A DNA stretch of 53,319 nt from Acidimicrobiales bacterium (GTDB taxonomy: Bacteria; Actinomycetota; Acidimicrobiia; Acidimicrobiales; Palsa-688): NCBI GenBank assembly GCA_035533095.1, contig DATLUM010000069.1:1-53319 (forward strand). Reading direction: 5' to 3'. Positions 1-8,674 of this stretch are shown in pieces. The notes beneath the pieces are model-generated. The model saw only the letters and a program-made list of their open reading frames with translations. It did not search any database and had not been told where the DNA came from. The translations under genes and the position numbers were made by a program. Each line of letters starts with the position of its first letter. Within the stretch, counting starts at the first letter, position 1.

Positions 1-441
1 GTTCGCCTGGATGTGGTCAGGGTGACCGTAGAAGCCGTTCTCGTCGTAGGTGACCACGACATGTGGGCGGTACTTCTCCAAGAGAGCTGCGAGGCGGTCA
101 GCGGCAGCGTCGACGGGCGTGGTCCAAAAAGAACCCGGGGCGTCGTTTTGCAACCAACCCATCATCCCGCTGTCCCTGTAGCCGAGGCTCTCGAAGTGGG
201 AGATGCCGAGCGCCTTGCAGCTCTGCTCCAGTTCGGCCCGCCGGACCTCGACCACCTCGTCGGGGACGTGGCCCGGATCACCCGGCTTGGCGCCCTCCGA
301 GCCGTCACCGCACGAGCCGTCGGTGCAGGTGACGAGCACGGTGGTGACCCCCTCGGCCGCGTAGCGCGCCAGCACTCCCCCGGTGCTGATCGATTCGTCA
401 TCGGGGTGGGCGTGGACGGTCATCAAGGTGAGGCCGGGCAC
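1..441 (-). CDS. PIG-L family deacetylase, mycothiol S-conjugate amidase-like (3' end beyond the window)
   Basis: Translating the complement from GTG at 441 gives 147 residues that run off the window edge. Residues 10-16 read HAHPDDE, the zinc-binding motif of PIG-L/LmbE N-acetylglucosamine amidases, and residues 139-143 read GHPDH, the second metal/catalytic motif. In actinobacteria this family includes MshB and Mca, which cleave amide bonds on mycothiol or its conjugates in the cytoplasm. The sequence around HPDDES and GSCGDGSEG resembles Mca more than MshB, but the C-terminus is missing. GTG 441 was chosen because a TAATGT -10 box lies 7 nt upstream; GTG 450 and ATG 423 are in-frame alternatives. 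The stop of the SDR gene lies 21 nt upstream on the same strand. Confidence 0.85.
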   Translation of the reverse strand, partial: MPGLTLMTVHAHPDDESISTGGVLARYAAEGVTTVLVTCTDGSCGDGSEGAKPGDPGHVPDEVVEVRRAELEQSCKALGISHFESLGYRDSGMMGWLQNDAPGSFWTTPVDAAADRLAALLEKYRPHVVVTYDENGFYGHPDHIQAN

Positions 442-448
442 CGATGTC

Positions 449-454
449 ACATTA
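449..454 (-). promoter_or_regulatory. Putative -10 box (TAATGT) of the PIG-L gene, leaderless type
   Basis: On the minus strand TAATGT fits the actinobacterial TANNNT -10 consensus and ends 7 nt before the GTG at 441. This suggests a leaderless or near-leaderless transcript. No good -35 hexamer is visible. Confidence 0.4.
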
Positions 455-462
455 CGGGAAGC

Positions 463-1317
463 TCAAGCGGTACCGACCGGTGCACGCCTGGCCAAGCGGA
501 CCACGAGCCCCTGGTAGCGCGCCCCGAGGAGGTTCGCCATACCGTCGATGAGATAGGCATCCGGCCCGACGAGGATGCGCGCCTTGCGGCGATCAACACC
601 GCGAAGGATCGTCCGCGCGGCGCGCTCTGGGCTGGTTCTGGCGATCCGGTCGAAGTCCGCTGCCATGCGTTCCTTCTCTACCTGGCTGGTGTCCGGGACG
701 CGGGCGCTGCGGGCGATGTTGGTCCTGATGCCGCCCGGGTGCACGCAGCAGACGGTCACCGGCTTACCGTCCATCAGCATCTCCTGGCGCAGGGCCTCGG
801 TGAAGCCGCGGACCGCGAACTTGGCGGAGTTGTAGGCGCTCTGACTGGGCACTCCGATGAAGCCGAAGACACTGGAGAGGTTGACCAACGTTCCGTCGCC
901 CGACGCGATCAGGTGTGGCAGGAAGGCCTTCGTGCCGTGGACGACGCCCCAGAAGTTGATGCCCATCAACCAGTCGAGGTCCTCCCACGACGTCTCCTCC
1001 ACGGTGGCGGCTACCGCGACGCCGGCGTTGTTGAACACGAGGTCGACGTGGCTGAATTCGGAGGCGACGTCGTCAGCATGGGCGAGCACCGCGGCGCGCT
1101 CCGCGACGTCGAGGTGGTAGGTGCGGACCTTGATGCCCGCGCCGGCGGACTGGGCGAGGGAAGCCGTTTCGGAGAGGGCGGAGTCGTTGACGTCGGAGAT
1201 GGCGAGGTTCGCTCCTCTTTTCGCCAGCTCTATCGCTAGTGCCCTTCCGATCCCCGACGCGGCGCCGGTGACCACTGCAGTGGCGCCCGAATAGCGCGAC
1301 GCGTTGTCTTTGTCCAT
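463..1317 (-). CDS. SDR family NAD(P)-dependent oxidoreductase
   Basis: A 284-residue classical short-chain dehydrogenase/reductase. The Rossmann nucleotide-binding motif TGAASGIG is at residues 17-24, NNAG at 96-99, the catalytic Ser near 148-149, and YNSAK (Tyr162, Lys166) completes the active site. PGGIRTNI follows, as usual in classical SDRs. It should oxidise or reduce a hydroxyl/keto group with NAD(P); the substrate cannot be told from sequence. ATG 1317 (MDKDN) was chosen because the open frame upstream does not look like SDR sequence and a TAGCAT -10-like box sits 8 nt before it. It lies downstream of the acyl-CoA dehydrogenase at 1518-2711 on the same strand. Confidence 0.93.
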   Translation of the reverse strand: MDKDNASRYSGATAVVTGAASGIGRALAIELAKRGANLAISDVNDSALSETASLAQSAGAGIKVRTYHLDVAERAAVLAHADDVASEFSHVDLVFNNAGVAVAATVEETSWEDLDWLMGINFWGVVHGTKAFLPHLIASGDGTLVNLSSVFGFIGVPSQSAYNSAKFAVRGFTEALRQEMLMDGKPVTVCCVHPGGIRTNIARSARVPDTSQVEKERMAADFDRIARTSPERAARTILRGVDRRKARILVGPDAYLIDGMANLLGARYQGLVVRLARRAPVGTA

Positions 1318-1328
1318 GACATCGGATG

Positions 1329-1517
1329 CTACGGCGCGACCACTCTGAGGGCGAAACCGCCGTAGGTGTCTGCCAGGTCCTCGACAGACACGCCGACCTC
1401 GGGGTGCCACCAGTCGGCCACCCGCATGTCCATCGCGCCGATTGCCGCCACCGCCAGCACCGGGTCGGCGTCGCTCAACGACCCCGGCTCCCGATCGCTC
1501 GTTAGCGGTGAGGGGAG
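1329..1517 (-). pseudogene. Possible C-terminal remnant of a TetR-type regulator
   Basis: Immediately after the stop of the acyl-CoA dehydrogenase, in the same frame, 62 more codons stay open to a TAG at 1329-1331. The peptide contains the segment AIGAMDMRVADWWHPEVGV and then VEDLADTYGGFALR. This looks to me like the ligand-domain tail of TetR regulators common near fatty-acid genes in actinobacteria. No helix-turn-helix or credible start precedes it, although GTG 1460 could start a 44-codon peptide. I read it as a truncated gene, from pattern memory only. Confidence 0.35.
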
Positions 1518-2711
1518 CTAGCGGGGCACCTTCGACCAGGGCAGGTCTTTGTCCACCCTGATGTCCCCGGGCAGACCGAGCACCCGCTCGCCCAGGATGT
1601 TGCGCTGGATCTCCGACGTGCCACCCTCGATCGAGTTGGCACGGGAGCGCAGGAACATCTTCCTCGACCAACCGGCCGGACCGACGAGTCCCAGGTTCTC
1701 CGTCCGCCTCATCGTGTAGTCGAAGCCGACCGTCGCAGACGGGCCGAGCAGCTCCATGCACAGCTCGTAGATGCGCTTGTTGACCTCGGCGAACATCAGC
1801 TTGGCGATGGAACCCTCGGGGCCGGGGTTGCCCGCCTTGCGGTTGCGAGACGCGCGGATGTTGGTGAGCCGCAGTGCCTCCGCTTCAACCCACAGCTTCA
1901 TGAGCCGGTCCTTGGTGGCGGCCTCGTGGGTGGCGGCCTCCTCCTTCCAGATGCGGACGGCCTCGGCGATTGCGCCGCTACCTCGTTCGGGAGCACCGGA
2001 GCCTCCGCCGATGGTGGTGCGCTCGTTCATGAGGGTGGTCATCGCGACGCGCCAGCCCTCCCCCACCTCGCCTATCCGATCTGCGTCGGGGACGCGAACC
2101 TCGGTGATGTAGACCTCGTTGAACTCCGCTTCGCCGGTGATCTGCCTGAGCGGCCTGACCTCGACGCCGGGCGCGTGCATGTCGAGCGCGAAGTAGGTGA
2201 GCCCCTTGTGCTTAGGAGCCTCGAGGTCGGTCCGTGTCACCAGCATTCCCCGGTCGGCGACGTGGGCAAGCGTGTTCCACACCTTCTGGCCCGTGACGAC
2301 CCACTCGTCTCCATCTTTCACCGCACGGCACGCCAGACCCGCCAGGTCCGAGCCGGCGCCGGGCTCGCTGAACAGCTGGCACCAGGCGTCCTCCCCGGTG
2401 AACATGCGGCGGAGCATGCGGTCCTTGATCTCGTCGGTGCCGTGGGTGGCGATCACCGGTCCCGCCATTGCGAGCCCGAAGAAATGCCGCGACCCCGGCG
2501 GCTTGGCGCCCACCTCCCTCAGGCGGTCGTCGACGCGGCGCTGCAAGCCGGGAGCCACGTTCAGCCCGCCGAGTCCTTCGGGGAAGTGCACCCACGCCAG
2601 GCCGAGGTCGTACTGCACGCCCCGGAACTCCTCCTGGGAGACCTTGTCCGGGTCAGCCTTCGACAGGAGCTGTTCGAGGCGCTCGTCGATCAGGGCGGTG
2701 GGGTCAGTCAT
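1518..2711 (-). CDS. Acyl-CoA dehydrogenase family protein
   Basis: 397 residues, the normal length for an acyl-CoA dehydrogenase (ACAD). These flavoenzymes put a trans double bond at C2-C3 of acyl-CoA and pass electrons to ETF. Family hallmarks are QLFSEPGAGSDLAG (FAD/substrate loop), GQKVWNTLAHVADRG in the middle beta domain, and a C-terminal GGTSEIQRNILGERVLGLP. The start MTDPTALID at 2711 is the only one that leaves a sensible N-terminus; the longer open frame upstream has unrelated composition. It is divergent from another ACAD gene (2821) with 109 bp between them, so both may share a control region. The specific acyl chain is unknown. Confidence 0.93.
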   Translation of the reverse strand: MTDPTALIDERLEQLLSKADPDKVSQEEFRGVQYDLGLAWVHFPEGLGGLNVAPGLQRRVDDRLREVGAKPPGSRHFFGLAMAGPVIATHGTDEIKDRMLRRMFTGEDAWCQLFSEPGAGSDLAGLACRAVKDGDEWVVTGQKVWNTLAHVADRGMLVTRTDLEAPKHKGLTYFALDMHAPGVEVRPLRQITGEAEFNEVYITEVRVPDADRIGEVGEGWRVAMTTLMNERTTIGGGSGAPERGSGAIAEAVRIWKEEAATHEAATKDRLMKLWVEAEALRLTNIRASRNRKAGNPGPEGSIAKLMFAEVNKRIYELCMELLGPSATVGFDYTMRRTENLGLVGPAGWSRKMFLRSRANSIEGGTSEIQRNILGERVLGLPGDIRVDKDLPWSKVPR

Positions 2712-2820
2712 GATCGCATTCTGCCGTCTCGGGCCAGGGTGTGCGTCGTGCCGGGTGGCGGCAATAAGGTCGGCGGCAGGCGCTCTCGGTCGGAGCTGAG
2801 CGCGCAGGGAGGGAGCCCGG

Positions 2821-4092
<1,272 letters not shown>

Positions 4093-4120
4093 GCGGCCAC
4101 CCGGGGCGCCCGCTGCCGGC

Positions 4121-4130
4121 CCGGCGCCGG
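4121..4130. terminator. GC-rich palindrome after the acyl-CoA dehydrogenase
   Basis: CCGGCGCCGG is a perfect 10-bp palindrome within a very GC-rich stretch (4101-4150), 28 nt after the ACAD stop. It could form a hairpin acting in termination, but there is no T-run, so this call is weak. Confidence 0.25.
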
Positions 4131-4161
4131 CCCGCGCGCCGGCCGCTGCGTCGTGCCGGAT

Positions 4162-4209
4162 GGGACAGAGAATGCGAGCCTCGGCGCTCCCTGGCCCCAT
4201 CTCTGTCCC
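4162..4209. repeat. Inverted repeat 1 of a tandem hairpin pair
   Basis: GGGACAGAGA (4162-4171) and TCTCTGTCCC (4200-4209) are perfect 10-bp complementary arms around a 28-nt loop. The right end CTGTCCCCTTCGG is almost identical to the right end of the next inverted repeat (CTGTCCACTTCGG, 4279-4291), so the two look like diverged copies of one intergenic element. Confidence 0.55.
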
Positions 4210-4233
4210 CTTCGGACCCGAATCGAGCGGGGA

Positions 4234-4288
4234 AAGTGGACGGAGTTCGGACTGAGAGGGCGAACGCGGGCACGAACCCTGTCCACTT
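4234..4288. repeat. Inverted repeat 2 of a tandem hairpin pair
   Basis: AAGTGGAC plus GTTCG (4234-4249) pairs with CGAAC plus GTCCACTT (4273-4288), 13 of 16 positions complementary, with a 23-nt loop. Together with 4162-4209 it fills the gap between the ACAD and the lipoprotein gene. Role unknown: transcription attenuation, RNA stability or a REP-like element are possible. Confidence 0.55.
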
Positions 4289-4338
4289 CGGCACCACCGC
4301 GCTCCACGCTGACCGGACGGCGCGGGCACAATCGGCGC

Positions 4339-5154
4339 ATGTCGCCGGCGATTCGAGCGAGAACCGGGCTCCCCGCCGCTTCGGCGGCCGTCGCGCCGTT
4401 CGTGGCGCTCGTGGCGTTCGTGGCGCTCGTGACCGGCTGCGGGTCGGGCGCGCTCCGGTCGAATCCGCCGGCGCAGACCCCGACGTCGGGACCCGCCTCC
4501 AGCACCACGCCGGCGACAACCACGCCGGCGACAACCACGCCGGCGACAACCAGCCCGGCGGCCACCCCAGCGACCACTGTGGCGCCCTTCGCGTACACAA
4601 TCAGCACCGTGACGGCGGCCGACCTGCCGCACAGCTGGCACCCTGGCTGCCCGGTGGCCCCATCCGAGCTTCGGATGATCCGCCTGGCGTACTGGGGCTT
4701 CGACTCCCAGGCGCATACCGGGTCGATCGTCGTGGCTGCGGCGGTCACCGGGGATGTCGTCACCGTGTTCCGGAAGCTGTTCCAGGCTCGATTCCCCATC
4801 CACGAAATGGTCCCGGTCGACGTCTATGGAGGTGATGACAACGCGGCGGCCGCCGCCGACGACACATCGGGCTTCAACTGCCGCTACGCCGTGACCAATC
4901 CGCCGAGCAACAGCTGGTCGGTTCACGCCTTCGGCGAGGCGATCGATGTCAACGACGTGGAGAACCCATACGTAGACGGGTCCACGATCATCCCGCCGTC
5001 GGGAGCTGCCTACCTGAACCGCGCCGACGTCCGGCCGGGAATGGCGGAGCCCGGCGGCGTGCTCGTCGACGCGTTCGCGTCCGTGGGGTGGCCGTGGGGC
5101 GGCCGGTGGGACCCCGGAACCGACTACCAGCATTTCTCCAAGACGGGCGGCTGA
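4339..5154 (+). CDS. Secreted lipoprotein with M15-type (D-Ala-D-Ala carboxypeptidase-like) domain
   Basis: 271 residues. The N-terminus is a lipoprotein signal ending FVALVTGCGSG, so Cys near residue 34 would be lipidated and the protein anchored outside the membrane. A Thr/Pro linker (repeated TPATT) follows. The C-terminal domain has SVHAFGEAIDVN (His196, Asp203) and DYQHF (His265), the zinc-ligand pattern of M15 peptidases of the VanY/M15_4 type that trim peptidoglycan stems or cross-bridges. ATG 4339 gives a clean signal peptide and is preceded 6 nt upstream by CACAAT, a -10-like box; the upstream open frame does not look coding. It starts a group of envelope genes. Confidence 0.85.
   Translation: MSPAIRARTGLPAASAAVAPFVALVAFVALVTGCGSGALRSNPPAQTPTSGPASSTTPATTTPATTTPATTSPAATPATTVAPFAYTISTVTAADLPHSWHPGCPVAPSELRMIRLAYWGFDSQAHTGSIVVAAAVTGDVVTVFRKLFQARFPIHEMVPVDVYGGDDNAAAAADDTSGFNCRYAVTNPPSNSWSVHAFGEAIDVNDVENPYVDGSTIIPPSGAAYLNRADVRPGMAEPGGVLVDAFASVGWPWGGRWDPGTDYQHFSKTGG
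4505..4552 (+). repeat. 15-bp tandem repeat, about 3 copies, in the lipoprotein linker
   Basis: The unit CGCCGGCGACAACCA is repeated head to tail about three times and encodes the TPATT repeats of the linker. Copy number may vary by slippage. Confidence 0.75.
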
Positions 5155-5236
5155 CCGGCTGTCGAGCCTCGACGGGCCGCCGGCGTCGGGGGCCTGTCGC
5201 CCGCCCGGCGGCGCCTGGTCTGTAACGTGTTCGACG

Positions 5237-6202
5237 ATGGCGGCGAGCTACCGACGAGGCCCGCTGGAAGTGGCGGACGGCATCTGGGCGTACCTCCAGC
5301 CCGACGGCGGCTGGGGCTGGTCCAACGCGGGCCTGATAAGCGGCGGGGAGACTTCGCTACTGGTCGACACGTTGTTCGATTTGAAGCTAACCGCCCAGAT
5401 GCTCGACGACCTGCGGCGGGCGACCAAGTCAGCCGAGGCGATCGAGACGGTGGTGAACACCCACGCGAACGGCGACCACTGTTTCGGGAACGCCCTGGTG
5501 GCAGGGGCGGAGGTCGTTGCGTCGAGGGCGTGCGCGCAGGAAATGGTCGAAACGCCTCCATCGCGGCTCGCCGAGCTGGTGAAAGCCGCGCCGCAGCTCG
5601 GCGAGCTGGGGGCGTTCGTGCAGCGCATCTTCGGGTCTTTTTCCTTCGAGGGGATCGAGGTAGTGCCGCCGACGCGCACGTTCGAGGGCGGGCTGCAGTT
5701 GACAGTCGGCGACCGGCGGGTGGATCTCGTCGAGGTCGGCCCGGCGCACACTCGGGGCGACACACTCGTGCACCTGCCCGACGACGGTGTCGTGTTCACC
5801 GGGGACATCCTGTTCCACGGGGGGCATCCGATCGTGTGGGCGGGCCCGGTGTCGCGCTGGATCGACGCGTGCGACACGATCCTCCACTGGGATGCACAGA
5901 CGATCGTGCCGGGGCACGGCCCGATGGCGACGCCGGCAGCGCTGGAGGCATTCAAGGGTTACTTCGAGTGGCTTACCCGTGAGTCGACGGCCCGATTCGA
6001 AGCGGGCATGCCGGCCAGCGAGGCGGCGCTCGACATCGACCTCGGCCCGTACCGAGAGTGGTCGGACCCGGAGCGCATGGCGGTGAACGTTCGATCGATA
6101 TACCGGGAGCTCGGAAGTGACGAGCGCGGGGACGCCGTCGGGTTGTTGGGGGCGATGGCGGCCTGGGAGACGGCCAATAGAGGTCGGGCTCGGGCAACGT
6201 GA
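5237..6202 (+). CDS. MBL fold metallo-hydrolase
   Basis: 321 residues of the metallo-beta-lactamase fold. Metal motif 1 reads THANGDHCFGN (His76, Asn78, Asp80, His81), where the usual HxHxDH has Asn in place of the second His. The other ligand regions are present: GPAHTRGDTLVHLP, FTGDILF and VPGHGP. Such proteins hydrolyse esters, thioesters or lactones in the cytoplasm; the substrate here is unknown. No signal peptide. ATG 5237 follows a TAACGT -10-like box by 8 nt. The stop TGA overlaps the GTG start of the next gene by 4 nt, which implies translational coupling. Confidence 0.9.
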   Translation: MAASYRRGPLEVADGIWAYLQPDGGWGWSNAGLISGGETSLLVDTLFDLKLTAQMLDDLRRATKSAEAIETVVNTHANGDHCFGNALVAGAEVVASRACAQEMVETPPSRLAELVKAAPQLGELGAFVQRIFGSFSFEGIEVVPPTRTFEGGLQLTVGDRRVDLVEVGPAHTRGDTLVHLPDDGVVFTGDILFHGGHPIVWAGPVSRWIDACDTILHWDAQTIVPGHGPMATPAALEAFKGYFEWLTRESTARFEAGMPASEAALDIDLGPYREWSDPERMAVNVRSIYRELGSDERGDAVGLLGAMAAWETANRGRARAT

Positions 6203-7050
6203 GGCGGTGGTGGGCGGCGGCAGCCCTGTTGTTGCTGGCGGGTTGCGGGTCAGGCGGGGCCCGCTTCGCGAGAATTGCATCGACGACGACGAGCTCCTCG
6301 ACGACCTCGACGACGGTCGAGCCGCCGACGACTGCGGCGAGCACTACGACGACCACGATCGCTCGACCGGCGGCGACCACCACGACCCGGCCGACTGTGG
6401 CGGCGGCTGCCTCCGCGGGTTCTTGCCCGGCGAACCTCGCTTCGAGCATCGCCAACACGTATTCGGCGCGGCAGTTGGTCACGGTCGAATCGTCGAGCTA
6501 CGACACCGACGTGGCGACGGTGACGCTGTGGCAGAGGGCAGGGACGTGCTGGCAGTTGGCGGCCGGGCCGTGGAGCGGGTTCATCGGCTACAACGGCTTC
6601 TCGGACCGCAAGCACGAGGGTGACGGCACGACGCCGACGGGAATCTACGGGTTCGGCCCAGTCGTGTACGGCAACGACGCGGACCCAGGGGTTCACGAGA
6701 CATACCACCTGCTCGTGTGTGGCGACTGGTGGGACGAGGACCCGTCGTCTGCGCAGTACAACACGTTCCAGCACGTGCAATGCGGGACAACGCCCAATTG
6801 GTCCACCGGAAGCGAGGCCTTGTGGACGGAGAAGGCGCCGTATCCCAGCTTCGCCGTGATCGACTACAACACCGATCCGGTCGTCAACGGCGCTGGGTCG
6901 GCCATCTTCCTCCACGCCTCCACGGGTGGCAGCACCGCCGGGTGCGTCAGTGTGCCGCTGTCGGACCTCGATTGGTTCTTGCGCTGGATGGAGCCGTCCC
7001 AGGACCCGCTCATCGTGATGGGGCCGGCGAGCGAAATTGCTCGCTTCTGA
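6199..7050 (+). CDS. Lipoprotein with L,D-transpeptidase-like (YkuD-type) domain
   Basis: 283 residues from GTG 6199. The lipobox is LLLLAGCGSG, followed by a Ser/Thr-rich linker of about 45 residues. The catalytic region reads IFLHASTGGSTAGCVSVP (His239, Cys249), the His...Gly-Cys pattern of YkuD L,D-transpeptidases, which cross-link peptidoglycan or anchor proteins to it through a Cys nucleophile. HEGDGTTPTGIYGFG also fits this fold. The GTG overlaps the TGA of the MBL hydrolase, so the two are probably one transcript. Located outside the membrane. Exact substrate unknown; the sequence is remote from the classic YkuD domain but keeps the catalytic pair. Confidence 0.82.
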   Translation: MRRWWAAAALLLLAGCGSGGARFARIASTTTSSSTTSTTVEPPTTAASTTTTTIARPAATTTTRPTVAAAASAGSCPANLASSIANTYSARQLVTVESSSYDTDVATVTLWQRAGTCWQLAAGPWSGFIGYNGFSDRKHEGDGTTPTGIYGFGPVVYGNDADPGVHETYHLLVCGDWWDEDPSSAQYNTFQHVQCGTTPNWSTGSEALWTEKAPYPSFAVIDYNTDPVVNGAGSAIFLHASTGGSTAGCVSVPLSDLDWFLRWMEPSQDPLIVMGPASEIARF

Positions 7051-7088
7051 GCGATGAATCCCGGGCTCGGCGACCGTCATATGTGCTA

Positions 7089-7100
7089 GATGGATCCATC
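7089..7100. promoter_or_regulatory. 12-bp palindrome upstream of the BNR propeller gene
   Basis: GATGGATCCATC is a perfect palindrome flanked by GTGC and GCAC, centred about 35 nt before ATG 7130. It could be an operator or an mRNA hairpin. The Shine-Dalgarno GGAGG at 7116-7120 lies after it. Confidence 0.35.
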
Positions 7101-7129
7101 GCACAGGAAGAGACGACGGAGGTTGGCCA

Positions 7130-8245
7130 ATGAGCAAGGTTCGGGTTCTGGTCGGCACGCGCAAGGGGGCGTTCGTCATGACCTCGGACGGTGCGCGCCG
7201 GGACTGGAGGGTCGAAGGCCCGTTCTTCGGCGGTTGGGAGGTGTACCACGTTTCCGGCTCCCCGGTTGACCCTGACCGGCTGTACGCGTCTCAGTCGACG
7301 GGGTGGTTCGGGCAGCTGGTCCAGCGGTCGGACGACGGGGGCAAGTCGTGGAACCCGGTAGACAACGATCTCTCCTACGACGGCGACACCGGCATGCACC
7401 AGTGGTACGACGGCTCGCTGCGTCCCTGGGAGTTCACGAGGGTCTGGCATCTCGAACCTTCCCCGCTCGACAGGGACACGGTGTTCGCCGGGGTGCAGGA
7501 CGCGGCGATCTTTCGTTCAGATGATGGGGGTGGTAGCTGGAGCGAACTGCCGGGCTTGCGCAAGCACGGAACAGCTCCCGACTGGGCTCCCGGTGCCGGC
7601 GGCATGTGCTTGCACACGATCGTGATCGACCGTGGCGACCCATCGCGGATGTTCGCTGCGATCTCGGCCGCGGGTGTGTTCCGGACCCTCGACGCAGGCA
7701 AGAGCTGGGAGCCGATCAACCGCGGGCTTCGGTCGGCTCACATGCCCGACGAGGACGCCGAGGTGGGACACTGCGTGCACCGGATCGCGATGCATCCTTC
7801 ACGGCCGAACGTGCTGTTCATGCAGAAGCACTGGGACGTGATGCGCTCCGACGACGGCGGGGACCACTGGCACGAGATAAGCGGCGACCTGCCGACCGAT
7901 TTCGGCTTCCCGGTCGCGATCAACTCGAACCAGCCGGACACGGTGTACGTAGTACCGATCACGAGCGATTCGGAGCACTACGTGCCCGAGGGCAAGCTGC
8001 GCGTGTATCGAAGCAAGGTGGGTGGCAACGAGTGGGAACCCCTCACACGCGGCCTGCCGCAGTCGAACTGCTACGTCAACATCCTGCGCGACGCCATGGC
8101 GGTCGACGAGCTCGATTCGTGCGGCGTGTACTTCGGGACCACAGGAGGGCAGGTGTACGCGTCGGCCGACGACGGCGACACGTGGGAGGCGATCGTGAGG
8201 GATCTGCCGGCGGTGCTGTCGGTCGAGGTCCAGACCCTGCCGTGA
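7130..8245 (+). CDS. BNR/sialidase-like beta-propeller protein
   Basis: 371 residues. Several Asp-box (BNR) repeats of the form SxDxGxxW occur: [36 protein letters not shown] and SADDGDTW. They define a six- or seven-bladed propeller like those of exo-alpha-sialidases and glycosyl-hydrolase-type sortilin domains. No signal peptide is seen, so it is probably cytoplasmic and not a secreted sialidase; I see no reliable sialidase Arg triad. A GGAGG Shine-Dalgarno precedes ATG 7130. The stop overlaps the GTG of the MoaD/ThiS-like gene by 3 nt, implying that the two products are made together and may interact. Confidence 0.85.
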   Translation: MSKVRVLVGTRKGAFVMTSDGARRDWRVEGPFFGGWEVYHVSGSPVDPDRLYASQSTGWFGQLVQRSDDGGKSWNPVDNDLSYDGDTGMHQWYDGSLRPWEFTRVWHLEPSPLDRDTVFAGVQDAAIFRSDDGGGSWSELPGLRKHGTAPDWAPGAGGMCLHTIVIDRGDPSRMFAAISAAGVFRTLDAGKSWEPINRGLRSAHMPDEDAEVGHCVHRIAMHPSRPNVLFMQKHWDVMRSDDGGDHWHEISGDLPTDFGFPVAINSNQPDTVYVVPITSDSEHYVPEGKLRVYRSKVGGNEWEPLTRGLPQSNCYVNILRDAMAVDELDSCGVYFGTTGGQVYASADDGDTWEAIVRDLPAVLSVEVQTLP

Positions 8246-8625
8246 GCGAAGTCGGCCACGAGAGTGGCGGGCGTCTCCCCTCTCTGGAGGAGGCCGGGGT
8301 TGGGGCCCCGGCCGGGCAAGGCAGGCCATGGATCAGGGTCGTGTTGCCTGCGCACCTGCGGACCCTTGCCGGGGTCCGCGGCGAAGTCTCGCTGGACCTG
8401 GCCGGCGAGGTGACGCAACGGGCGGTGCTGGACGCGCTCGAACAGCGTTACCCGATGCTGAAGGGGACCATCCGGGACCGGGAGACGGCCAAGCGGCGCG
8501 CGTTCGTGCGGTTCTTCGCTTGCGAGGAGGACCTTTCCCACGACCCGCCCGATGCACCGCTGCCGGCGAGGGTGGTGGCCGGCGAGGAACCGTTCTGCGT
8601 GGTGGGTGCGATCGCCGGCGGGTAG
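8242..8625 (+). CDS. MoaD/ThiS family ubiquitin-like sulfur-carrier-type protein
   Basis: 127 residues from GTG 8242. The core begins at [15 protein letters not shown] and contains [14 protein letters not shown] and [11 protein letters not shown]. It ends exactly in a C-terminal diglycine (GAIAGG), the hallmark by which MoaD, ThiS and related ubiquitin-like proteins are adenylated and thiocarboxylated. An N-terminal extension of about 30 residues precedes the core. No E1-like MoeB/ThiF or MoaE partner is in the window, so molybdopterin synthesis is not shown; a carrier role linked to the upstream propeller gene is more likely. The GTG overlaps the preceding TGA. Confidence 0.83.
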   Translation: MSEVGHESGGRLPSLEEAGVGAPAGQGRPWIRVVLPAHLRTLAGVRGEVSLDLAGEVTQRAVLDALEQRYPMLKGTIRDRETAKRRAFVRFFACEEDLSHDPPDAPLPARVVAGEEPFCVVGAIAGG

Positions 8626-8674
8626 CGGTCGCCGCGGGCAGCGGTCGCCCGCGGGCAGCGGTTGCCCCGCAGGT

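Noticed and set aside
4153-4338. Longer start of the M15 lipoprotein at ATG 4153
   Set aside because: It would read through the inverted repeats and put 62 residues before the lipoprotein signal.
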